From: Massariosphaeria phaeospora
Lineage: Eukaryota > Ascomycota > Dothideomycetes > Pleosporales
Direction: 5' to 3'
DNA length: 64,000 nucleotides
Assembly: GCA_011032825.1 (NCBI GenBank)
Contig: JAADJZ010000007.1
Coordinates: 1,550,001-1,614,000, forward strand
Shown here: in pieces, positions 20,324-30,459 of the stretch
Layout of the letters: every line of letters begins with the position of its first letter
Numbering within the stretch: the first letter of the stretch is position 1
The notes under the pieces: model-generated
Databases searched by the model: none
Seen by the model: the letters and a program-made list of their open reading frames with translations, nothing else
Told to the model about the DNA's origin: nothing
Made by a program: the position numbers and the translations under genes

Positions 20324-21046
20324 CTACGACTCCGTCTTGACCCGAGCCTTGCCGTTTGTCACCTTCACACCCAGCTGCTTCGCCCGAGTGACGATCTCGA
20401 TGCGCTTCCTTGCAGAGACGGCGTGCGAGATTCTGGTTCAGGTTAGCGAGGTTGTTATAACACAGAGAGGAAGATGCGCTCGTACTCTGCGGCAAAGGTC
20501 TGGTTGTGCATGAGGAGGAGATCAACATCGTTGACTGAGATCCGTTAGTTATATAAGCCGGCTATCGTAGCTGTGATAATCATACCGTTGTTGACGTTGA
20601 AAGCCTTGTGACCGCTGGGCATCAAGTGGCGGGTCTTCTTGTTCGAGCCGTATCCGATCTGTGTGTCGCGCTCCCGTCAGCACACGTCCAGGTAACATAG
20701 CCTTCCTACTCCTCACGACTATAATAAGTCCTGGATCGGAATACCATGCCGCGTGGGCGAGGAGGTAATCCGTACCTTGGGCATAGCCGCTTGTCCCTTG
20801 AACCGCCTTCGAACACGATTGTCAATACCCTTAGGCTTCCTCCATGACGGGTCGACGCCTGTCTGCGGTCAGAACTGCTTCCTTCTAAATTCGTGGTATA
20901 TCTCACATTTGAAGCGATCGGACTGATGGCGGTTGAAGCGCTTGCGGTCTGTGTGCGAGCTCGTCAGTTGTGAGCTTTCGTGGACGAGAACGGAGGTCAA
21001 TCGTACGCTTCTTGATGATCGGGACGTGCTTCTTAGCGGCAACCAT
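20324..21046 (-). CDS. rpl32: 60S ribosomal protein eL32
   Basis: Six exons on the minus strand: 21046..21007, 20948..20907, 20858..20776, 20658..20586, 20534..20486 and 20432..20324. The five introns are 58, 48, 117, 51 and 53 bp, each GT-AG. All phases close, giving 131 residues, the usual length for fungal eL32. The product starts [13 protein letters not shown] and includes [67 protein letters not shown] and the end GKARVKTES. These are eL32 signatures. Very short exons and dense introns are typical of fungal ribosomal protein genes. The protein is a structural part of the large ribosomal subunit. Confidence 0.97.
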
Positions 21047-21663
21047 CTGAATTCGGGTGTTATTCACGAAGACTATCAATTGTTCACGGATATACGCACC
21101 TTGTCTGTTGTGTTGGCGGGCTCGGTAGGTTTCGACGTTGAAGTTCTTTTCGACCTGCGAAGCGCCGATGGTGGGAATTTGCGCCAAGCCGCTAGCGTAA
21201 GCGAGAGCACCGACTACAGATCGCCATAAACTTCACACCACCTAAGAGAACATGAGCTCACTGGCTTTGAATAAGACAGGCAGTGAACACCAAATTATGC
21301 GCGCTACTAGAGTATGGAAGAAGTGAGGTAAAAAAAATTGATCTCACCGTCCTCGCTCACGAGTCTTCTGTTAAATTGTGCGGCAATGAAAAATTGCCAT
21401 TCAATGCTATGGATCATTCCAACGCAGGGCCAGACTACTGTGTACTAGATAATGTTCTCTTTACTACCGAAATTGTCGCGTAAGCAAACTCGGGGAATGT
21501 TCATGCACGCCTTAATCTCCAAACTCAATCTCCCGATTATCTTGAAAGCCAGGCCCGTTAAGATGTCCTACCATGATGAAGAAGCCTCCGTCGAGGGACG
21601 AAAAGTCCACCCTCGAGCGTCTGAATGCAGCTGTCTAGTAGCTGCCGAGGTTCGATGCCATGC
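21047..21663. other. Intergenic: eL32 promoter side and DCN1 3' side
   Basis: Spacer between two minus-strand genes. It should carry the eL32 promoter and 5' UTR just above 21046 and the DCN1 3' UTR just below 21664. Open frames present have no recognisable product. Confidence 0.5.
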
Positions 21664-24374
21664 TCACTCCTCCATTGTCTCAGCAGGCACGTCGCCCCGT
21701 TTCTCCTTGACCCAGCCAACGAAGTCGTCGATGACTGACGGCCACGATGCCTCCTCGTTCCAGAAGCTCATGACCTCGTCTTCTAACGTCATTTGGGCGA
21801 ACTTCAACGTCTCGTTCCACATATCCTTGTTGACAGCCTTCTTCCATGACGAGTTTAGGTACTCAACCCACCAGGCAGACCACGGAGTGTTGTCGGTAGT
21901 CCACTTGACAGCGGATAAAGGCGAAGTGAAGAGAAGGTCCCAGTATGTCACGGCCATATCGAGAGGTACGCCTTTTTGGGTTGGGCTTTTCGCTAATTGG
22001 AAGGTGTGCTTGTAAACTTTGGCATACTGCTCCTTGTTGGAAGGTAGGGTCTGCTTGAGGTTCTTGATGTACGTCTTTTGCTTGTCGATACTGTCGCAAC
22101 TACAAAAGTAGATTAGCATCCAACATCAGAATCAGATGTGCCTGTTACTCACCTGAGGATCGACCACCCATCAACAAAGCCTTCGCGAGTCACCTCGCCC
22201 ATAGTAGGGGCCTGAATGATCTCCAGTACCGCCAGGGTTTCTAATCCTTCGAGGTCAACCTTCGCATCTGAAAGGTACCTCATCAACCCCTCCGCTCCGA
22301 CGGTATCCGGTGAGTTGGCAACATCTTCCCGATATTTGTCGAACATCTTGCCTAGGTTGGTCTTCGCAGCTGAAGGGGCTGCTGAGCCGCCGCCGCCATT
22401 GTTGAAGTACCTAAAATCATACTGTTAGCAATGGCCTCTCGGACAAACATCATATTGCAGATGGAGAAGCAAAGTAAGTACACATTGGAGAGAGAAAAGA
22501 CCCGGGAAGCATTGGCAAGCCGAGCATATAGTCCCCTATCTTGCACAAGATTTGGTGTGCTCGAGTATCGTTTCAATGTTTGCTCGGCCACGGGAGATAG
22601 TGTAGAATCCGCTGAATTTGGCGATTGGACCAATCCTGGGAACATCGTAGAATGGCCATTGTTGATCGACCCGTATTCCGTTGTCGACTGGTCAAGCCCC
22701 TCATGGACGTGAGTGTGCTGACTTGATGCCTGATATCCAAAGTGAGCTCCGCTGGTGGTAACGCTACATTCAGGACATCCGGGGCACGGGAGTTCAGGAT
22801 TCATCCCCGATGTATGCAACGTTGATCGTATGGCCGAGTTATACGGTAACGGATGATGCAACCCTTGTGGTTGTATTGCCCATGGTTCGAATTCGCCGTT
22901 GCCTGTAGTATTTTGGTGGAAATGGGCGGGGAAGTTCTGATACCCTACGGCATGTGGGTTGACAGCGGACTGATTCGCATGCTGGGACAGTAGAGTCGAC
23001 TGGTTGGCAAGGTCGTGGAGCACCTCACTCATATAGGCGCTGGTATGTGCGATGTGCTGGTGAGATGTCGGCGAAGGGAGTAATTGCTGATGTGTTGTTT
23101 GGCGAGGCTGTTGTCCTGTTTGGTCCGAAGCAGCAGTTGAATTATGACTGCCCTGGGAACTGATTGAGCCAATGCGATGTTTCCTATGCCGTGCTGCAAG
23201 CTGTTTGGCCCTGTCCTCCGAAGCTCCGAACGTCATCGTCGAGGATATCCGGTGTGATGATGTTGTTGGGCTAATTGCGTGTAGAGGAAGAACATGAGGC
23301 GAGCGGAGGTGCAGACATAAATTCCAGTTGCACAAGGTGTTATTGGAAGTGAGAAGGAGCCACATGTGCTGCAGACAGTGTTCGAAGAAGGAGCAGACTA
23401 TCATCCACCGGCATGTGCTTCCTCATTCTGCCTGGCCCTGGTGCCACGCTGCTCCGCTCTCGTATGGTATTATTCCGGAGCAGATGCGACCCAGGCCAAC
23501 AACAGGAGCGCCCCGCGGTTTTGCCTCTTGGTGATCCTGCGTTGCGCTGAATCCCGGGCGCATTGTGGCCTTCGTTCGGAGACTGCGATTGCGAGCGCAT
23601 TCCCCCACTGATCGACTCTTTGCTTCGGCGGCCGTCCAAGCAGGCGCCTCGCTTCCGGGACAGGTAGAGGGCGTAGAATAACAATAGGTTGTGTGTGCGC
23701 ATTCAAAATAGAAACCACTTACGAGTTCACAGCCGTCTGAGTGTCCCAGCCGTTCGACTTGAGAAACTGCGAGTACCCATTAGCATCTCTCACAGAATAT
23801 TGCCTTTACAAGCCACCGAGCGTGTCGCCAGGACAAGAGACAAGGCAAAGAGTACCATAGACTTACGCGTAGAGCCGTGTTCCGATCCACCGATGTGAAG
23901 TTCTGGAATCCGCTGATTGCAGCCTTCTGCTGAGCAGTGTGCGCTGGAGGCATCGCGGTGTTAGTCGGGGTCTCACAGTTCTGGTACGGGGGTGCGGGGG
24001 TGCGGGGAGAGATGTGTGAGGTGGGGCAGGCAAGCGCCGAGGTCTTCAAATCAAGTGTTCGGTGAAGTGATTGAAAGAACGCGAAGAGAAGCAGTTGATT
24101 TACACCGCCGCGTCGTCGGGGCTTCGGTGACGCATCGGCGCAGGCAACTGCAGCTGTGCATTGGCGGTGGGCTGGACCCCTCCCCTCACCCGCTGTCGGC
24201 CTGAGGCATCCATCTGCACCTCCACCCCCCAAACCAAGAAAAGAAGGCTAAAAGCAACTCACCGTCTTCCCGTCCAGTCTTTACTTTCTTGTTGCTCTTC
24301 ATCTTTTTCGGCGCCGGTGGGGCCACTTTGTCGGTCTCGGTGGTGGGCGCTTTGCGTTTCTTGTTGTTTACCAT
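21664..24374 (-). CDS. dcn1: DCN1-like cullin neddylation factor
   Basis: Core exons are 23953..23867 (UBA start, MPPAHTAQQKAAISGF), 23766..23723 (FLKSNGWDTQTAVN), 22410..22153 and 22099..21664. All phases close, to 274 residues. A UBA-like N-terminus is followed by the PONY domain (KMFDKYREDV, VTREGFVDGWSIL, TPWSAWWVEYLN). DCN1 acts as co-E3 for attaching Nedd8/Rub1 to cullins. A second model starts at the ATG at 24374: a Lys-rich exon 24374..24263 ending in a consensus donor (GTGAGT) joins in phase to an acceptor at 23944 inside the first core exon. It gives 308 residues with a likely nuclear localisation signal. The intron 23722..22411 is 1312 bp, far longer than others here, and contains another open frame. 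Confidence 0.88.
22352..23236 (-). CDS. Open frame nested in the DCN1 intron, unknown product
   Basis: A 294-residue frame from the ATG at 23236, the first ATG of a hydrophilic start (MTFGASEDRAKQLAARH). The frame is open further upstream to an ATG at 23404. Composition is rich in Gln, His, Ser and Asn, as in disordered fungal regulatory proteins, with a CPGCPEC cluster. About 826 of its 885 bases lie inside the DCN1 intron; the last 59 run into DCN1 exon 3 in a different frame. A possible splice donor (GTGTAC) near 22480 could end the coding part earlier. It may be an independent nested gene on the same strand or a chance frame. I recognise no family. Confidence 0.4.
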   Translation of the reverse strand: MTFGASEDRAKQLAARHRKHRIGSISSQGSHNSTAASDQTGQQPRQTTHQQLLPSPTSHQHIAHTSAYMSEVLHDLANQSTLLSQHANQSAVNPHAVGYQNFPAHFHQNTTGNGEFEPWAIQPQGLHHPLPYNSAIRSTLHTSGMNPELPCPGCPECSVTTSGAHFGYQASSQHTHVHEGLDQSTTEYGSINNGHSTMFPGLVQSPNSADSTLSPVAEQTLKRYSSTPNLVQDRGLYARLANASRVFSLSNVYLLCFSICNMMFVREAIANSMILGTSTMAAAAQQPLQLRRPT

Positions 24375-24955
24375 TTTGGCAATGAGGTAGCGAAAGAGGG
24401 TAAGAACGAGGGTACACAGGTAATAAAAGGCACCGGCAACTACTCTTTGTAGTATGCGGTGCGGTGAAAAGCTGTTGCGTGAGGCTAGTGGTGATTGTTC
24501 AAGTGAATGAGGACTTTGGGAACGCGCGCGACGAGAAGGCGCCGGGGCAATCCCGGGTACTGATTGAGACATTGGAAGGTGCGTTTGTCTCAGGAGGTTA
24601 CGGTGTGCAAAAACAATAGCTAGCAATGAATAGCAATGATTTGGACGAATATTGATGAGCGATGAAAAGTGAATGCGAGCGTGGTTGTTTGCATCGCGAA
24701 ACAGCTAATCACATTGGGTAATCCGCAGATGTCGTCTGCCTACTTGCATGGACAGCTTACTGCAAAGCTATCTACGTAAAAACCGCTCTGATGTGTTCCC
24801 TACTCAACATTGAGAATGAAATATACAAATTACACCGCCGATGTGACACTGTACAAGGATCTTCTTCTCCCTCTTCTCGACTTCTGGGCCCATTCAAATT
24901 TGCGAACTGGTATACTTGTCGCAACAGAACATGAGCAAAACATGCACGTCATCTC
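24375..24955. other. Intergenic: DCN1 5' side and Mvp1 3' side
   Basis: Spacer between two minus-strand genes. The part nearest 24375 is the upstream region of the longer DCN1 model. No repeat or RNA gene was recognised. Confidence 0.5.
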
Positions 24956-27327
24956 CTAGTCACCCAAAGGCATCCCTTCCACCTCCTCACTCAGCGCCCT
25001 CCAATTATCCGCTTGTAACTCTGCGTATTTAACCCGCTCCTGGCTCCAGTCTTGGTGTAGTCTACTGACGTGGTACTGGCTTTGTTGGAAGAAAATAAGC
25101 TCGTCCCGAACACATTCCTTGATGAAGACACCGCGCGCGTGCTGTTGGACAATCGAGTCCTTGTCCTAACGATCGTTAGCTCAGTCGTTTTAGCTTCATG
25201 TACAACCACGTACCCGGAAAATCGCCTCCTCAACCTTCTCCGCCTCGTTAGGCTTTATCTGGTCCGCAGGCTTACTCCTGATTCCTTGCAGCTTCTGCTC
25301 ATTTGTAGAGATTCTCTTCTCTAGATGAGGGATGTTGTCTTTCGCATACTTCTCTCGACGGTCAAACAAATCCCTCATGCTGACTAGAGAGTCCCTCTGT
25401 CTCTTTAAGTCCTCAAGCACGCCTTCCTCCCACCCCCTTGCCTCGTCTTCCAGTAACGCTCTGGACTGCTCCAAATGCTTTGCCGTCGACGTTAGGCCCT
25501 CATTGAGCATTGGGACATCATTCGTATCACAGGCGTATGTGTCTTTCGAGGCTTCTGTCAAGCTGTGCAACGCACCGGAGAATCGAAGGTATTCTGCCGC
25601 CATGCCTTCATTGCGTTTTGTAAGACGTTCCATCATGTTGCAGAGGTTGATGTAAACTTCCGTGGAGCGACGGACGCCGGAGCGCACAGTATCGAAGAGT
25701 TCAGGCAGTGTCTTTGGGAGGGAGTCTTCTAGATCTGGAGGAAGAGATTTGCCGGCGAATTCCTCTTGGACAGAGATCGTAGCCTGCTTCCGCCAGACAG
25801 CTAGTTCCTATAGTTACGATTAGGAGGTAATTTCCAAGCTGACATCTTGTTTAACATACCGTAGGGACTGTCAAAAACATCACAACCAGCTGCTCTTGGC
25901 TAAGGACGGCATGTCTCACCAGGGCGTTCGTGAAGCGTGCCAATCCTCTCCTCCTCTTCTCGATGAAACTCGCATCGGCAGCTAGGTAATTGCCATTGAC
26001 TAAGAAACTTCAATAATCTTCAAGAGTGCATTAGGGGAGAAACTTACTCGCAACCCTCTTGGGGGGTAACAGGGGCAACTGACGGAATGGGTATCTCTTA
26101 TGCAAACAATCCAGTAACCACACAAAATCGCTATACCGACGAATAACTTTGCTGTTGCGGCGCGCGCTGGCAACCTCGTAGTTTCGGTGTTGGAACATGA
26201 ACATTCCTTCCTTCTCGGCGATGGAGGTTATAGTGATTGTCTCTTCAGGACCTGTTCCGGCGACGCGGCCACCCCCCAAGGATCTGCCTAGCCCGGCCGG
26301 TGTGCTAGAGCCATTTTCTCCGCTGGTGGGAGGGCCAAAGACTTCACCTCCGAGCCCCGATCCCGAGAAACCTTGGTCTCCGCCAGGGTAGCCTCCCCAT
26401 CCGTCTCCGCTACCCAAGGAATTCGGTCGCGGGGGATCCTGGGCTGGCCCAGAATTGACTGTGGTTGTTGCAGAGTGCGTGGTGAATTGACTTGTAGTCC
26501 TCGTCGCTGCCGGCGCGTTGTTGCCATTGGCCTGCGTTGGCACAGTGGTGTAGCTGGAATGACCATGGCCGCGATGTAGATCCGGGCTGCCCCATGGATC
26601 CGCCTCGGGATCGCCAAATGACTGTTTCCGCATGGGGGCACGCGACCTGTTCGGAGTGGCGCCGAGTTGCGCCGGCGGTTGCTGTTGTGCAGAAGTAGAC
26701 GGCAAAGGTTCGTGCGTTACTGGAGTCTCTTCGTTCACCGTGGACTCTTGCGTCGGCCGCTTGGGAAGCGATATCGAGGGCACAGGGAGGTCTGAGGTAG
26801 GTGAACTGTCAGCCCAATCTTCAATCCTTCAGCCGGAGGGCCATCAACTTACTCCTTTTCCGCTCATCAACACTGTCAAGCGTGATGTCTTCGCCCTCCT
26901 GCCCGAGGCCAATCAGCGCATACAGCACATTGAACTCGTTTCTGCCTAGGCCCGCGCTTTCCTGTCCCGGGTGCGACACGATCTCGAGTATCTTCGCCTG
27001 GATATCACTGGAAAGGCCGCTGTCGCTGAGCAGCTTCCTGGTGCCTTCGAGACTCAGGCCATTGCCCGCGCGGTCGCCGGATTCAAGCAACGTATCGAAG
27101 GCGTCAATGTAGGAGTCTGGCACGTCCGAAGCGGGAAGCAGCGACTTGACCAGCGCCCCTCGCCCGGCCTTCTTGGGTGTTGGTAAGCCCCACGGCGAAT
27201 CGTCGCTCTGCAAGCCATCGGAAAACAGACCGCTGCCCGGTCGGCCGGCCGGCTTCGCGTCGTCGTCGAAGAGCGACGATGTTTGCTTGGGCCGGGCGGG
27301 CACATCGTCATCGCCAAACAGAGACAT
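24956..27327 (-). CDS. mvp1: Sorting nexin Mvp1 (PX-BAR)
   Basis: Five exons: 27327..26853, 26791..26048, 25999..25860, 25807..25214 and 25165..24956. The introns are 61, 48, 52 and 48 bp, and the total is 720 residues. The start MSLFGDDD is typical of fungal Mvp1. An EH/EF-hand-like helical segment lies around 60-155, and a Ser/Thr/Pro/Gly-rich linker spans ~160-330. The PX domain covers about 332-455, with the phosphoinositide-pocket motif RRYSDF and the PxxP loop LPLLPPKR. The BAR-type helices fill ~460-720. Mvp1 sorts cargo at endosomes by binding PI3P and bending membrane, alongside retromer. No truncation or missing key residue was seen. Confidence 0.93.
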
Positions 27328-28039
27328 TGCCGCAGGAAAGAGCCAAGACACAATATGAATCAACTGCGCTATTTGTACAAGGCTGGCAGATGGAGTCTGC
27401 GGCAAACGTTGTACTCCAGACGAAAGGTGGATGTTCGAGGGAACGATATCAAGTCCGCGCGCAAGCTACGCCAGCGGAGGAGCTGCAGTGGCCCGAGCTC
27501 CGTGATAAATGGTCGCCAAGGCCTATTGGCGCATCTGCTGCATCGCGTTCCAATCCAGGGAACCTAGGAATCAAGACGATCAAGTTATGAACTCGAATGC
27601 TTTTACATTTCCTACTAGTAATATGATTGATATATAGATCGTCTGCACCCCATACTCAGTAGGATATCCAGCAAGTATCCCCATTCCCCAACGCGCCGGC
27701 TGGTATATTCCCATCCCAATCCCCATCCCATCCCATCCCAACGACCAAGCGACCGATCCAGTAGATCGCGGGTATCCCTAAAAGCCATTCCTTTCCATTC
27801 ATCCAACATTTCTCCAAAACGAAATCCGCTAAAACAAACAGACTTCGTGGTATAACCATTACGCCAAAATATGCTCATGCTATGCAAAAACTGAATCATA
27901 ACCATCGTCAGTGCTGTCAAGATAACCACCCCGCCCGCCAGCAATGCGCCGTTCACCGAATTCCCGATAGGTGCACTGACAGTAGGTTGTGTCGAACTAT
28001 GAACGTGATAAGAGCAGAAGGGACCGGTGGGGACTGCGC
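27328..28039. other. Intergenic with a hydrophobic open frame downstream of palH
   Basis: Between palH (3' end at 28040) and the Mvp1 start. On the minus strand a frame stays open from the palH stop area to 27615 with a clear hydrophobic stretch (GALLAGGVVILTALTMVMIQF). It has no ATG at its head and its later part is built from GGGAT-type tandem repeats (27700-27745). It may be chance or an alternative palH end. Confidence 0.4.
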
Positions 28040-30459
28040 CTATCTGTCGTGATTGGTGGGGATGTGATTCTGAAATGTTGTGTCGGGGGAATTGGTCGAT
28101 GGCTTATGCAGTGTTGCTGGAGTATGTTCACGCGCGGGCAGAGGCTTCTGGACCTCCTCGCCCAGTGCTACCGGATGCTGAGATGATGCCGCATCGTCAG
28201 CCTCCGCTTGTTGTGACACACCCGATCTCTGGTAAGTTTCTGGAGCGAACCGTATACGTGAGTTGCGAGTTGAGGGTAGACTCGAAGAGGCTTGTGTAAC
28301 ATCCCTTGAATCGGTTGAGCCGCTCAAATTTGCGTTTGATGATTCAATGTCGGGGCCGTCCGACCTCACCCAAGATTGATCTGTAGGTGCAGATACACCC
28401 GCCATATTCGATGACTCGTCTGACTGTTTCTGTTGCTCCAGAATGTCCGGTGACCACGTCTTACCCCGGGGTTGGGCAGGAATGATGGTGACGGGTAGGT
28501 TTAATTCTGGTTGCTGCCCGGCATCCTTCTTTGCGCGAAACTTCTCGCCCTGTTGTGCAGCAAAGGTTCCCAGGCGGTCTTTGAGTGCTAAGCCGGCATA
28601 ATTGCGCGGTGGTATGTTGGCGGCAACATCATCCACTACCAGTGGTTCAATCACGCGTCCTCGCCGAACTTCAGGCGGTGGCGAGCGGCCTTTACGACGG
28701 AAAGGATTCGTGATAGCTTGCCAGTACCATCGAGTCTGGTTCTGGGCAGAGTTGGAATCCTCTGTTACGTCTATAGCCTTCTCTGGGTCGGTGGCCTTGG
28801 GCACTGGGTTACTGTGAGAGAAGGTCCGCCTTAGCCGCTCCTCAAAAGTGATTGGTTGCCTAATTGGCGCGGGTGAATCACTGATAGGATGGTACCGTAC
28901 GGTATAAACGGTGCTGTCGGCACTCGTGGTGTCAGTTCTGCTGACGGGAGACGCAACGACGGCTGGAGGATCCTGGATCGGAACATACGCTCGAGAAGGT
29001 CGGTCATTGCGCTGAGCGGATCCTGACCGACGATGAGCGGGGGCTGGGGCGGGAATATGGATAGTTCGTTTTGTGTGTGCTTCTGTTTTTGGTTGTCGGA
29101 ACCTCGTCCCGGCGAATCGATGAGCAAGGTTGCTGAGGCCACGGCTGGCAGAGCTTGACGTGAACACACCGCCACCTTGGTTCCCACCCTGTCCAGACCT
29201 CTTGGAATCGTCGGACGTGTGGCTTTGCCTATTCGACCCCGGCCAATTTACTTCATGGGAAGGTGTTGTGTCCAACATCTCATCCCCATCGTAGATCTCC
29301 CTCCCGAGAATGCCATCCTTTCTCTCTTCTCTTTCAAGAGCCTCTATACGCTCCACCCACTCCCACACAATCACACTCGCTGCTGCGGCTCCAACCCACC
29401 GGAAATAATCTCCCCAACCGGCGATTGTGTAATTAGAAATATCGGTGATAAAGAATACGACTGGTGTCAGGATAGCGACAATAGAGAGAAGCGCGACAAT
29501 GGCGATGTTCCACATCATAGAGTGGTAAAAAGCGTATCTGCGCTTAGTGATCGCGTAATACATGACCCAGGCAGCGTAGAGCATGCTGAGGGACAATTGG
29601 AAAAGGTAACTTAGCGCAGGTATGGCGGTTTCAAAGTGTCGAGGACGGCGTTGATTGTTGTAAGGACCGAAGCTGTTTAGAGATGTAAAGGTGATGTCGA
29701 AGAGGATGAGGGCGAATCCGATCCATTTGATGAGAACCTTCTCTTTATGCCGCGGGAAGAGGCGTATCAACGTCTGCACTTGAGCGAGCCAGAGGAATAT
29801 GTCGGATATGACGCGTGAGACCTTGATCTCCATGCCCGACACTACTTCGTCTCGTAGCTTCAAAGCGTCCATATAGCCGGCCCCGTATTGTCTCTCAGCA
29901 ATCTTGAACGTGTCCGCGGTGGCGAGCGTCAGCGACACGGCTACGGTCAGCGCAGCAACCTTTTGTAACCACGGCCGGGTTCCAACTCCAATTATTGATC
30001 CTCCTCCTTTCGCTCCACTGATCATGCCGCGTCGACCCATTAGTCCAGACTTGCCCGAGGTGCCTCCGACAAAGAACGTGCGCGGTGTTATGATGAGCAT
30101 GATGACGAGCATCCACGCGACAACCGTCGCCGCACCCGTCGCGTAGGCCTGGGGGGTGATAGAGGCATGGAATGGGTCCTTCCTGTCCGCGACACTCGTG
30201 ACACCTCCCCCATCTGCGTCGGTTTGTCCCATGGAGCATAGTGGCGTGAAGAGGGTGCCCGCAGCGATAGTGATGAGGTTCCCCGGCGAGATCGTAATAG
30301 TGCCATCGGCAGGAAACTTGAACGGAGCACAGGGCTGTCGCATGCGTGTCAGTGCCTGCACGAAGTACAAGATGCGGTTGCGGTCGCGGTACGTACATTG
30401 AAGGGCTGGGTGTTGGTCGGGTGGCCGGGCGCCCTTTTCCACCCCTCCAGGACTCCCAT
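28040..30459 (-). CDS. palH: PalH/Rim21 ambient-pH sensor, seven-TM protein
   Basis: Two exons, 30459..30397 (21 codons) and 30334..28040, with a 62-bp intron (GTACGT...GCGACAG), 785 residues. The extracellular N-terminus begins PCAPFKFP after the junction. Seven hydrophobic segments follow, the first at ~84-108 (AATVVAWMLVIMLII) and the last in YFRWVGAAAASVIVWEWVERIEALE, a PalH hallmark. The remaining ~430 residues are a cytosolic tail rich in Ser/Pro/Arg. PalH is the plasma-membrane receptor of the Pal/Rim pathway that leads, through the arrestin PalF and ESCRT proteins, to processing of PacC/Rim101. The first exon is inferred from its ATG, donor and phase only. An unspliced frame continuing upstream of 30334 is less convincing. 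Confidence 0.9.
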
